The notes under the pieces are model-generated. The model was not told where the DNA came from. It did not search any database and saw only the letters and a program-made list of their open reading frames with translations. From contig BSDZ01000010.1 of NCBI GenBank assembly GCA_030268105.1, forward strand, positions 720,001-784,000: a stretch of 64,000 nt of DNA, given 5' to 3'. This stretch comes from Volvox africanus. Lineage: Eukaryota; Chlorophyta; Chlorophyceae; Chlamydomonadales; Volvocaceae. Both the position numbers and the translations under genes were made by a program. Shown here in pieces: positions 1 through 11,767 of the stretch. The stretch's first letter is position 1; each line of letters starts with the position of its first letter.

Positions 1-2313
1 TCGGTAATACAAACAGAGCTGAAAGGAGCCCGCTGGATCAGCCCGCTGTGGGCCTTGCAGATGTTGAGCAACCTGGGTCGCGATGGCCTAACCCATGTGT
101 GTCGATTTCTTGCTTCTCGGCCAAATACCGCTTGTGGCGGCCTGCACACCACGGCGCGATCATGAGCTCCGAAACCCTAAAAAACTAGAGTCCTAAAACC
201 CCGCTAACCTATCATAGTGCGTGCGTGGTCATGGCTTGTGTTGTGACTCTACGGCCTGAGACCAGCATCCAAGCTGTTAATCAAGCTCACGTACCCCGTC
301 ACGGCATTACAAAAAGGACACACTAACACCGATACGTTGCTGGTTCTTGGTTGCTGGTTGCCTCCCCCGCCGTCCTGGCCGTCTCAGGCTTCAGAAGTGT
401 GACGTGCCCTTCGCGTCCGGCACTGGTGGTGCCGCTTGTCCTTCCACCAATAGTTCCTCCACGGGAAAAGTTCCCGCCTCGGCATCGGAACCCAATAACA
501 GGGACAAGGTGCCCACCGGCCGCGGCGGCGGCACCAGTGGCGGCGGGACGAAGGTAAGTGGCTCCCATATCGACATCCGCGACTGACGTCCCACAAAATT
601 TCCCAAACCATGTTGGATTTGACGGTCAAGGCGGGTTACAAACTGGCGTTCTTGGCATCTGAACCGCTGTGCTGCTGTGCCGGGAAGCAATCACGAGAGC
701 CTTAACACGGATGCTGAAAGAGGTGATGATTCGCATCATTAGCTGCAGGAAAATGCATGACGCCATGGCGAGCGAGTGCACCCATGCGCGCTGTATCATC
801 CTCTGCTGTGCTATGCTGTGCTGTGCTGTGCGGGTAGGGGCAGTACTGGACAGCAAAACATCCAGAGCAACTGCGGACGGACATCGTAATATAACCGTAC
901 ACATGGTGTTCCGCTCCCCTTACACACAGGTTGGTGGTGGGGGCCCCGGTCTTGCACCTGGCCCTGCGCCCGCCCCGGCATTGGGCGTTGCGCAAAGTAG
1001 GCGCCAGCGGTTCGCCAGCTCGATCGGTTCCATCTTCGAGCGCTATTGTAAACTCCGCCCGTGGCAGCCGGCGTGCAGGAATTGACACAAATGGTGCAGA
1101 CCGCACTCCGTACATTCTGCCATACCCAGCACCTTATCTTAGTTGCCTGATTACGTCGTCTCGCAGCAGACCGAGGCTATGAAGAGCTGGATTTCCTGAG
1201 TAAGCTGCAAGAGCTGCACTTAGGGTTTGGCTCAGTCTTGGCAATGTGATGGCGCACAAATCATTTTCTGATTTTGCAACGTTGCAAATCAGGATTAGTT
1301 GCTTATGGGTTCTTCTCTCTTTGTTACTGCGCTAAGGCGTGGCTATGGTATGACGACCGGCCCGATGGGGCTGCAGTTTGTAGGTAGAACCTGACTTGAA
1401 CTCCATCGGTAATAACCCATCGGTTGACAATTTCGGTCGGTGACCTGCTGACACCTGCTCTTCGTTTTGTTGTCGATGGAGTCGTATCATGCATGGGTTA
1501 CCCAAGCCCGCCGAAGCGAAGCCTTAGGGACTGGAATAGGCTGGTAGGCTGTGATGGTCAGTTGTGGGGACCTTGGGATTGAGTGACTACTGAGGCATAT
1601 AGTGGTGTTTTGGGGCTAGCTTTTCTACGTCAAGAACAGGTGAAGCTGCTGGTTTCCAACTATCCAAGGGACCGAAATCCGTTGGTTTTCGTTCTAATTA
1701 TTAACAAGAGCGCATATCTGCATACATTTGGATCCTGTACATGGTGTTTCTTTTTCTCTATCGTCTAATTGTCCAGTACCACGGTTGCAGCAATCAAGTA
1801 GGACCCAGCATATCACCAGAGAGTGTATAAGCAGCCAAGCAGGCTCGTCAATGTCACCAACAAGGATGCGTTGTATAACACAAACGAACATTACTTTAAA
1901 TTACATACATAATTTCGTATGACAACAAAAGAGTTGTCTCAAGAGCGCCTAGGTAACTAGTTGTCACTTGGTGTGTGGGTGCAAATTAGCCACATCTAAA
2001 TTGAGATGAACCTTCTAAATGCAAGAGGACATACATGTAAGCTGTGTCTATGGTCGTTGGATTGATTCGTGTTGACACGTTCGCGAGGCACTTGGATGCT
2101 GATGACATTACCGACTTATACGGCACGAAGACTGCAGCTACACAGGGAAAACAATATTGCTTTGTTTTCGCATAATGATGGCGTTGATGTGCTTACGTTG
2201 GATAATTGCGATAGTCCTACTCAGTCGAGCAGGATTCGCTGAGGGTAAGCCTGTAAGCGGGATGGCCTGAGCTCCATCATTTTCAATTTACCCTCGGTTT
2301 TTGCTTGATGTAA
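1..2313. other. No recognised gene; 5' flank of DEG15-like gene
   Basis: Short overlapping frames occur on both strands, but none has recognisable motifs or consistent splice sites. Small repeats are visible: telomere-like CCTAAAA fragments near 171-202 and a run of CTGTG units near 805-830. A 31-codon frame at 2174-2269 begins with a hydrophobic stretch resembling a signal peptide (MMALMCLRWIIAIVLL). It lies just upstream of the protease start and may be a chance upstream ORF. Confidence 0.5.
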
Positions 2314-5300
2314 ATGCGAGCTGAACCCCTGCTTATTTTGGTATCGGGCGAAACACGGAATGCCGAGCAACACACGGGCCAACTCGCATTCACAACGACG
2401 GCGAAAGGTCTGCAATTTACGTCGTGCTCTGGCATACTCCTTTCTGCGGCGAACTTGCATGATGGGCTTGTTCTCCTACCGGCAGCTGTGTTACACCGAT
2501 GGTTAAAGCCCGGAATTACTCCCCAGGACAGCATTGAACCTCCGTCATTATCAGCCGACTGTGCTATATGTGCTGTCGGCCCTGCCACGGTCCTCAGCGG
2601 GGGCGCGGCAATGTGCATTCCCATCGCAACGGTCCGGGTCCCAGCTGTTTCCCGCTCCGCCGCGCAGCTCTTGCAGAGCCTCAACCGTGGCACGTCTTCT
2701 AGCGATTGGGCATTTGGATGGCACATTGGCGGGTCGCATTGCACGCCAGTGGAGCAGGGCTCCTTTGTCCTTTGCTGGACTCAGCCGGTCAGCGGCTGCA
2801 GTGTCGACACGGGAGTTGCAGCCGGGTTCACATCAGCACCGGATCCTCCCAAACCACATATTTATGCCACATTCGCCGCGAATGAAGCTGCGAATCCAGC
2901 TTCGTCTAATGGCAGCGGCGCCACCGCCACCTGGCCAGGGCCGCATCCCCGCCTCGATAAATGGGGGACTCAGTACGGAAATGGAGATGAAGGCGCAGCC
3001 ATTGCTCGGGGGACCCTGACCACCCCGCAATGTGTGGCCTTGATGGCCTCCCTCTACTCATCCCTTTCGGCCGCACGCGACTGCGGCATTCCTGGCCCGA
3101 TAAGTGGGAACGGCGGCAGCGCCACCGTCGGCGTGGAGGCCGTATCGTTGCGACAGCAAGTGCATGCAACGGACTGCGAGCTGGCGGCGCCGGCAGCGGG
3201 GAGCCCCAGACCTAACTGCGCCAGCGCTGAGACACGCCCTGGATGCCTGGTGTCTATCGTTGGCAGCCCATTCGGCTGCTTGGCACCCTTCCACTTCTCC
3301 AACGCAGTTTTTAACGGGGTGATTGCGTGCGCCCTCCCCGAACCACACGACCACACAGCGTATATCCCTGCTGGGGGTGCAGCTGCTAGTGGTAGTGCTA
3401 ATCATGTCAAAACTGACTCCGATGTTCGCTGCAGCTGTGGACCCGCACTGTACGCATTGGACGCACATGTATTTCCTGGCATGGAGGGGGCCCTGGTGAC
3501 GGTTCTTCAGGCACCGGGCGCGGCGGCAGTAGAGCTAGGGGGTAGCAACTGCCAAGGAAGGACACCTCCTCGCGGCTGCCCGGGCCACGTTGGCGGCAGT
3601 CGCTCCCCGGCATTTCCGCTACAGCCTTTGGCACTACTGTGCATCCCCGTCAGTCGCCGCGCCGATGGCGTCCAGGTGCCCCTGGCGGCGGGCTGGTCCC
3701 ATGTGGCGGCGGCACTGAGAGATGTCCTCGCACAACTGCTACTGCGATCCCAAGGGGCGTCGGCTGACGGCGCTGCGGCAGTGGCCCATCTAATCTCCAG
3801 CACATCCACAACAAGAGAGAAGCAGCAGCTACAGCTACAGCCCGTTGCTGCGTCATCCTTGATGGATGCTGCTACTGCTGCCGCGTGTTGCGTCAGTGGC
3901 TGTTGTCACGCTAGGGCAACCTGCAACGGGGGAATGCATTCCGGTCCATTTGAGGCACGCGGTCGCGCCTCCCATTCCATTGGCACGGGGCTTTGGAGCG
4001 TCGGTATCGCCGGGCGCCATGTGGCTAGGCCGCACGACAGCAGAGCCGCCGCCGCCGCCACCGTGGGGCCGCTTGCTGCGGCGGCTCTACAGCCACGGAG
4101 CTTATCTGGTATCCTACCGGCCGCTCCGGTGCCATCAGCCTGTCTTCTTAGCAGGGCGATGACCGCTGCAGACAGCGCTCAGCCTGGCGCCTACCCGCAT
4201 TCGTGTAGCGGCGTACCTGCCGCTGCACTGCTGGCCAACGCGACCTTCGCGACTGCAATGATTGCGGAGTGCAGCAGTGCGGCCGTGTCTCCGGCGGCTT
4301 TGGCGGCCGGCGCCGCTGCGGAAGGTTTGCCGTCCTGGGTGCTTCAGGCCGTTGTCCTCCTGCGCTACAACGGCTCCTGGGCTACTGGAGTCATCATCGA
4401 AAGCAGCACCGGGCGACTGGTTACGACAGCGCACCTCTTCCAGCGCCCCAGCGATAGCGCCGGGACCCCTCCTCATAACCGTCCGACGCGGGGGCATGGA
4501 GGCGGCGGAGACGACACGTGGGCGCGCCTACAGTGCTGGGTACGCGTTCCATCGATAATTGGCAGCGGTGGTAGTGGCGCCGGCGGCGTGAATGCAGCTT
4601 GCGTGACCTGCGGTGGCGCACGTTCCAGTCGTGGCCCTGTGTACCGCTGGGTGCGTGCTCGTGTGTTGTACATGTGGTCGAATCATCTGGATCTCGCTGT
4701 ACTGCAGTTGGAGCCGTCCTACACCAGTCGCTGGACGTCTGTGCCAGCGCTGGCGGAAGTACGGCATACAGCGCGCGCCCGGGACGATGCCACCCGGGAT
4801 CCGCCGGTGTTCCGACCGACGCCAGGATCCAAGGTGGCTACGCTGGTCAACACGGACAACGCTGGTGCTGAAGTGGAGCCGTATTCAGTGTACAGCCCCG
4901 GCACTCCCGTTTGGGCTGTCGGACACAGCCTCGTGGGCCCCTCGGCCGAATGGCCGGCCCTGGTGTCGTACGGTTGTGTTGCGCGGGTAGGTGTCATACA
5001 GGTTTGCAGGTATCCGTTGGTGTGGGTCTTCATTTTGTCAAGTATATATCATATCATGATATGATCTCCGCATCATGACCTCAAAGGGACAGGATAACCT
5101 CACGTCCGTGTGGCCGTCCGGTTGTTACTTCTGCCTTAGTAGCACGTAGCAACTGCCTTTCTTTCGGTTTTGGCCAACCAATCTCCTTTCGGTTTTTGTG
5201 AAGCTGCATCAAGAAGCTGCACCAGCCCTACCAAGAATCAGGCACCAGGAAACTCTCTGCTGAAGAATGGCCCGCTCTGCCCTCTCGCCAGGTGCTGCGG

Positions 5301-6694
5301 GTTCACTCTGGTCGGCCCTCTATGGTGATCGCCAGCACCACCACGCACGCGGGGGGCAGCGGCGGCGCTCTCTTGGACTGTCACGGGAGATTGGTGGGGC
5401 TGGTCACCAGCAACGCACGACACGCGGGAGGCATCACCTTGCCGGTGAGCGTGTTCAGATCGAAACGCGAACAATGAAGGCTGCTATAGAATGTATACCA
5501 TCTGCGCTATCAGATAATGTCTCAGATACGTCAACTAGCGAGGGCCAATGTCACTTCAGTCCTCACCGCAATGCATATCTCATCCGACACATCTGGTGTA
5601 TAGATCTGTGAAATTTGAAAGGATGGCCATCCATGGAGGGGCCGTAGCCAGGTGGGTGAGCGTAGTAGTAGTAAGCAGGTGGGTCAAGGGTGCTGAGGGC
5701 CGGCTACTGCGATTCTCGTGGGGCGATTGGCAACCGGCACGCAGCCTTTGTGACCGGCGGCAATGCCTCTGCTTCCTTTAATTTTCATTTTACAAGTCCC
5801 TCTCCCTCATGCCCGCTGTCGATGTCCAACCCCTGCCTTTGTACTCGTTTGCACTCGCCTGCGATTTCCGTTTCTTCATATGCCTGTCGTGTGGGCCCTA
5901 TGGAATTTCTTCCGGAACTCCAGAACATGGCCTTCTGTATTGCGGCGGAGGAGCTGGCCCCCGTCATCCGCTGGGCTGCGGCGACCGCGAGCTCTTCGAT
6001 GATGGGAACCGCACAGCGGGGGCGGGGTCTGTCCGAGTTGGCTAAGCTCGATGTTTCTGATGAGGATGCTGCCAGGTATGCGTTGGAGTGCACGGGTGCA
6101 TTTGTTCTTCGGGTGGTTTGTCGGAACAAGCGGGAGCTGTGCATGTGTGTGTGAAGGGGGGGGAGGTAGTGCGGGAGGTAGCGCGTGCTCGTGAGCGTGA
6201 TGGGTGGGTTCGTGATGGAGAGGGAGGGGAATGTATATATCACCGGGTGCCTCTCACAAAGCAGCTTGTAAATGAAACTAGACCCAGTTGGCCGCTTGGC
6301 CTGTTAGTGGGGAGGTGCAATTATAATACATGCGTGTGGTTGCTGGAAGGACACATCAGCAGCGTGCACATCAGCGTACGAGTCCTGCGGAAGTGAATAT
6401 GGCGGTGGATGCGGTGGTAATTGCTGTAACCTTCACCGACATACATGCCCTTCACTGAACCGGCCGCCCAGGATGTGGCGGCTACTAATGCCGTCCCTGG
6501 AGCCACCAGCTCCGACAGATATAGCTGCTGCAGCGGCGGCGGCGGCTGCAGGGAAGGAGTTGATATATGGGGTGGATGGGACGTATAGGATCCAGACGAC
6601 GGGGACGACGGGAGCGACTGGGGCGGGTGCCGCCGGAGATGAAGGCGAAGTAGCAGCTGCACTTCTGCCCAGAGGTGGACGAAGCCGTCTGTAG
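2314..6694 (+). CDS. DEG15: DEG15/TYSND1-type peroxisomal trypsin-like protease
   Basis: Model: exons 2314-4986, 5292-5444, 5924-6075 and 6472-6694, giving 1066 residues. All three introns are GT-AG and in phase. The C-terminal third carries a chymotrypsin-fold triad: His707 in VTTAHLF, Asp793 in NHLDLAVLQLE and Ser914 in HAGGSGGALLD. The segment after the serine (AFCIAAEELAPVIRW) matches the end of the plant DEG15 protease domain. The last exon contains a W-x-L-x-P motif as in plant DEG15 and ends in SRL, a PTS1 peroxisome-import tripeptide. Family members remove PTS2 presequences from imported peroxisomal enzymes. Residues 1-650 are long and poorly conserved apart from an early SGILLS motif like that of plant DEG15. 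A poly-Ala tract precedes the C-terminus. The start is the first ATG of the long frame; an upstream exon cannot be excluded. Confidence 0.88.
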
Positions 6695-8337
6695 CTCGCT
6701 GTTCTCATATATCGCTGCTTGTACATATGGTAGCCGCTCCAGGTCGATTTTTGCCCCAATGGATAAGGCCCTCGGCCTGGATGAACCATCGTTGATTACA
6801 TGTGTAATGGACCTCGTGGGATGAATGCGATAAATCGATTCACACATTGAGCCTCTAGTCGCTTAGCCGCTATCGTTTGGGCGGCATGATGAAGCTATTG
6901 TAATATCTAGCTGTAAATACCCCCCCCTTCCCAGCCCATTTACCCAGTCGATACAGCGTAATGCTCTGTGACTGCTCTGTTATGGGGATACAGGATGTGG
7001 TCAGTATCTTCAAAATGGTATAAATGTTACATGGACCTCCAGACAGACCGGGAGGATAGAGCGGGGGGGGGAGGAGGGGAGAAAGAGGCGAATAGCGACC
7101 CGGGTGGTTGTGGTTAAGTTATTCAGCGACCCATATTAACCCACTCTCAGGGGGACACATGCGGAGGCATAGTGGGGTGTTGAGGGTGGCGTTAGGCATG
7201 TCCTGCGGGAATCAATGACCGAACCATTGCTGCAAGAGCAGAAGAGAAGAAATCGTCCCTCTCTCAGGGAATCAAGCCAAGCATGGCAGACAACATGGCA
7301 GACAACATGGCAGACGAGGAGTATCCTTTCCCTCTTTCCTCTCATCCCACCCCGCCCCCGAGGCCGCCTCCAACGCACACTGTCCTCTGCCCTGTAGTCC
7401 GCGTCTCAAGGGGAGGAGAGAAGAAGAGGGAAAGCGGGAAGAGTCAGCGCTATCAAACTGAAACAGTCTTCCCAGCACTCAGGGCCACACCCCACCAGCT
7501 CACACGCCACTTCGGCCCTCCTCCCCAAAGACGGACCACCACGTCATTCTCAGAGCACTGTAACTGGCGGCTTACCCAAAATAAATAGCACACCTTCCAC
7601 GTTGCTACCCGTCCATTGTACCCAACTCCAGGGTGCTGCCGCCATGTCTACGCCCCGCCGTACCGAAGAGAGATGGATTGATTTCCTTCCCGAGCACGGT
7701 TGGCGAGGGTGATGAAATGCCCTCATGTGCTCATTATAGAATCCATAAGCGCAACTCGCTGCTCACACACACACACACACAGACACACAAAGTGCTTCCT
7801 GGTTGCCGCCTGAAGCAACCTGTGCCATTGCGGCACGCCCGAGGGATCCTCCCCACCCTTTAACACCTCCTCCACAGTAGCGAAGGGGGGAACCCGCGAA
7901 AGGCTGACCTATGGAACAACGTCCCATGGGCCCGATCGCCACACAGTCCAGCCCGTGCTGCCAAGGACTTACGGTGCGTAACGTACGGCACCGCTCTATC
8001 CGCCACTCGCGGCAGCCTTAGGTGGTCTCCGCCCCATCATGGGCCCACCTTTCCTCCCATTTCCTGATGCGCCACTTCCCACCTTCTTTCGGGCAATAAG
8101 CACCGAATTCCCCAAGAAGTGACGATTACCACTATCCACCACACAGGCGGCACGCAGGCGGCAGCATCGACGCGATAGTCGATAGTCGAACTGCGACCAA
8201 CGGGCGCCGTCGGCGGCGGTGAGAGGCACCAACTGAAGGCTGCGCCTGGACTTTGTTTTACACATCGCCCTCCACTCATGCGGCAAATCTTCACCATCAG
8301 ACCCGCTGATGCCGAACTAGTTTTAGCCAAATTGCCA
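6695..8337. other. Convergent intergenic region, no gene seen
   Basis: This is the tail-to-tail spacer between the DEG15-like gene (+) and the NIPP1-like gene (-). It holds three copies of a 12-base unit (acatggcagaca) at about 7281-7316 and a short CA run near 7764-7784. Frames here lack motifs and are probably noncoding. Confidence 0.5.
6803..6807 (+). terminator. TGTAA polyadenylation signal of DEG15-like gene
   Basis: TGTAA lies about 110 bases after the stop codon. TGTAA is the usual nuclear polyadenylation signal in volvocine algae. The assignment rests on position and motif only. Confidence 0.5.
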
Positions 8338-8342
8338 TTACA
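8338..8342 (-). terminator. TGTAA polyadenylation signal of NIPP1-like gene
   Basis: TTACA on the plus strand reads TGTAA on the minus strand, about 150 bases past the stop codon of the FHA-domain gene. Confidence 0.45.
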
Positions 8343-8487
8343 GCGCTGGCTGCATTGGCGGCACCGAAGGGAAAGAGGTAGAAATCCCGGGCGTCCCTCT
8401 GCTGACCGGCTGCACGTCCCCACATCCATGGATCCTGGCTGCCCGCCAGCAGAGGCAGATGACAACCGCCATTGGCTTTTCCAACCC

Positions 8488-10948
8488 TTATCGTGACGGC
8501 GGCGGAAGCTGCTCGTACAAAGTGCCGCCGCCGCCCCTCGGGGTCTCCTTCCGAATACGATCTACAAGCTCCCTCAACTGCGGCCGCACTTCACCTGTTG
8601 CCGGGGCACCTGCACCGCCGTGCACACTGCTATGGGGCCGTGGGCTGTTGCCACCGCCACCGCCACCGCCACCGCCGCCGCCACTAGCAACGGCTTCTCC
8701 GCTTCCATTGCTGCTGGCGCGCTGCGCCGTTGCCGCGGCCGCTGAGGCGGACGGTCCCTTGGGCGATAGAACGATGGTGGTCGCTACAGCGCCGGCAAAG
8801 CGGCCTTCCGCTGGCGCCGCCGCCCGGGGCCCCACCCGCGCGACGAAGTCGCGGCCGTCTGAGAAGCCGATGATGTTCTCCAGCTGTCGGGGCCGCCCTG
8901 CCGCCGCCAACGTCGCGGGCTTGCCGTCCTCGCCGCCACCACCGCTGTGGCCGCCAGCATCTGCTAATATAAGTGGGCATGATCGAGTACACCGAATCCA
9001 TACCCGGCTTAGCTTAGCTCGTTGTATTTCAAGGTCCTACTTAAAGTGGAAGGATCACTGCCCCTGTGAGCCAGTGGACCAGCACCATGACAGCTACATA
9101 CCACATACTGCCGCCTGCCTGTATGCCGCAGCTACACTCACCCGCCCGCCGTGACTGTCTTACCGTTCAGAGCCCGTCATGTCAGTGGACCGGCAGAGCA
9201 GTCGCGTAACAAATGTAACGAGTAATATATCGCAGCTTTCGGTAGGTAATATGCGCCCGTGAGAGGGGGGGATCCTGTGACCCATGGTTCTCCTGGTCAT
9301 CACGGCCCAATAAACCCATCATGCCCCAATAAGTAGGCTGATGCAAGCCCGGAGCTCAGCAATGCGCACCGCACCACTCCAAGCACACCACCAGCCTACG
9401 CACCCTCCCCCTCCCCCTCCCCCTCCCCCTCCCCCTCCCCCTCCCCCTCCCCCTCCCCCTCTTCCGCACCCGCACCTGTGTCGTCAGCGAAGCAAACCCT
9501 AGGCCGCTTGGGAGGCGGCGGCGGTGGCATTTCCATCGCAGAGGCAGCCGCAGTCGCTGATGGCAATCTCCCTGATTCTGACCCAGGTGCTGCCGCCACA
9601 CCACCGGCATTCACAGCTGCGTTGCGTGACTGCGGCCCCGGCGGCGCTGGTGGCAGCTTGTAGCGGCGCGTGGAAGCCGCGAAGCGCAACTCGACACCCG
9701 GAACGAGCTCCGTGGGATCATTCTGTCGCCTCGCGGAGCGTTCCACCGCATTGCAGTTATCCGGCCAAAACCAGTTCAATGTGTTAACGTAACGAACGTA
9801 CGGGATATCAGACAACATGCGAAGTTATAAAGTTTCAACCTAGTAGAGCAAAAGGCGACGATCAGTCAGGGCCATGACACATTGCGAGCCCAGGGCGGTT
9901 CGCCCCAATCCACATGGTTAGCTCCGGGACGTCAAGAAAACGCGACGCCATCTCCACAATGCATGGGGGGGGCGAGAACTGATGCGAACCGGGGGCCACC
10001 AGGCCGAGTGTCCGTTTGACTCTACTTCGCCGCCCCTCTGGCGCACCACCGTCCTCACCTTGGCCAGCTGTCTGTCCCCTAGGAATGTTCCGTGTGTCGA
10101 ACCAAGGTCGGTGATCATCCAGGTGCCCCGGGCCCCGTGGAAGGCAGCGGTAGCGTGCTGGCGGCTGATGGAGGGGTGGTCCAGTACCACATCAGCGAGT
10201 GCGTCCACCCGCCCAAATACCGTCACAATCTGGAGGGGGCAGGCGGAAGACACGCTCACACGAGACACAGCATAAGAGCCGGAATTCCACCATAGGCTAT
10301 CAGATAAGATAGATAAGACGAAAGGAAGAAAGATAGATAGAAAGAGGAGGCGAGGCGAGTCCCTTTTCTGCGAGGTAAGGAACCTGTGCCTCTCCTGACC
10401 TCCAGGTGTCGGGTTGTGCCACGTAGTAATTCATCATTTATTACTTCGTCAGTGACGGTTGATCCACTGAATCCACTGGATCCACTGACGGACATATTAG
10501 GAGTGCGGTTCTGATTCGCATTGAATCACGCCGTCAGGTCCACGCATGCCTCGGTGACGGCTGGTTCACTTCGGGCGTGCGGAATGGCGGAAGGGACAGC
10601 TCCGTTCGTGCAGTAGCTGCGGATGCCAGCTAGGAGCCGCAACGAGGTGTAAGGGCCCAAAAGCCAGGCATTAGCCCGCAACAACAGGGGTGAGGGCTGA
10701 TGGCCAATCAACCAATGGACCAGACATTACAACCGCTGTACCTTGACGAGGGGAACTTCCTGGATGGCCTGGCCGTCCTTGTACACCAAAAGACGCGAGC
10801 CAGCGGTGGGCTCCGCCGCCCAGTCTGGCACCGGGCACTTTGGGGGACCCGTGGCGGCTGGTAGCGACGGAATGGATGGCACGTCCTCGGGCACAGGCGT
10901 AGGTGCCTCAGTGGCAGTGCCTCCGGGCAATCTGGGTGGCGGCATCAA
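8488..10948 (-). CDS. NIPP1-like FHA-domain protein (PPP1R8 family)
   Basis: Exons, 5' to 3' on the minus strand: 10742-10948, 10059-10229, 9476-9722 and 8488-8960. The phases 0, 0 and 1 agree and give 365 residues. The N-terminus has a W-A-x-x-P-x-x-G motif (WAAEPTAGSRLLVYKDG) typical of NIPP1 before its FHA domain. The FHA core has FGR, HPSISRQHA and DLGSTHGTFLG, followed by LRFAASTRRYKL from exon 3. Residues 201-204 (RVCF, within KRPRVCFADD) form an RVxF protein phosphatase-1 docking motif at the place where animal NIPP1 has one. The C-terminus contains an IIGFSDG block and ends near LYEQL, as in plant homologues. NIPP1 proteins are nuclear PP1 regulators that bind spliceosomal phosphoproteins through FHA. 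If exon 3 is not spliced at 9476, the frame would end in a Glu-Gly repeat instead; the spliced version restores conserved sequence and is preferred. Confidence 0.85.
9403..9461. repeat. CCCCCT hexanucleotide repeat in NIPP1-like intron 3
   Basis: Between nine and ten tandem CCCCCT units. In one minus-strand frame they would encode Glu-Gly repeats. They lie just inside the intron that starts at 9475 on the minus strand. Confidence 0.85.
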
Positions 10949-11767
10949 CCTTGTGGCCTCCGCTTTCCGTTGGTCCTACAGTTGGCCAGACGTGGAGCGG
11001 AAAGCGGTTCGGGGTGTTGCTCTCAGGGCATGGGAGGTAGTAGGAGGCCGGGGCTCAGTTTCTTCTGTGCTGAGCAAAGGTGTTCATGGTTCATTGCGGT
11101 TTGGGAGGGGGCCCAAACCCCAGCCCACGGGCCTGAGGTGTGTACGTACCCGCTTAGACTGCACTACCTCGATTTTCCCAAAAGTTTTGGCGTTCTCAGT
11201 GCCCAGTGATCCTGCAAGGCAATACCGCCAATATCGTGAGGTATGGCGTTGCAACCTTAGTTGCTACTTTCCGACAAACGGTTGTAAAGGAGAATCCGTC
11301 CATCCCAAGAAAACATGTTTGAGATTCGATTACCTTGTGACTGGACAAAGCCGGCCAGCCCCAACCTCGCGACACGCCCCTGGGGAGGGCCTCGCGACCG
11401 AGCCGATATATCATCATCTGCGTCAATCCATCTATCCATTTGTATACAGAATGAAATGCACGATCTTTTGTTCGAAGTATGTGCCTACCTTTGTCAAAAG
11501 TGCCGATGTATCCGTTGCACGTACTTCTTTTTCGTTGTACGCGAGCTGTCGAACTGAAGCCCTTTGCAGGTAAGAGTTCCCCAAGACGTATATAACGAAG
11601 CTCTATTTTGACATACACATTTGTAAATTTTTAAGTATTCTGGTCACGCCAGGACAGTGTTCAGTGCCTTTCTCATAGTACCACTGACCACAGTTTCGGT
11701 CTACCTATCGACAAAAGGGTCACGACATCGATCTCCTGGAACAGAACTCAGTATTGTACTAAAGAAA
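10949..11767. promoter_or_regulatory. Bidirectional intergenic region, NIPP1-like / TMEM107
   Basis: This region of about 820 bases separates two head-to-head genes and should contain both promoters. A TGTAA lies on the plus strand near 11620, but no plus-strand gene before it could be recognised. The frame covering 10743-11573 is mostly antisense to exon 1 of the FHA gene plus its upstream region. Confidence 0.4.

Noticed and set aside
8459..9154. 231-codon plus-strand frame
   Set aside because: Antisense to the last exon of the NIPP1-like gene, which has conserved blocks on the minus strand.
10743..11573. 276-codon plus-strand frame
   Set aside because: The first part is antisense to NIPP1-like exon 1; the rest has no motif or splice logic.
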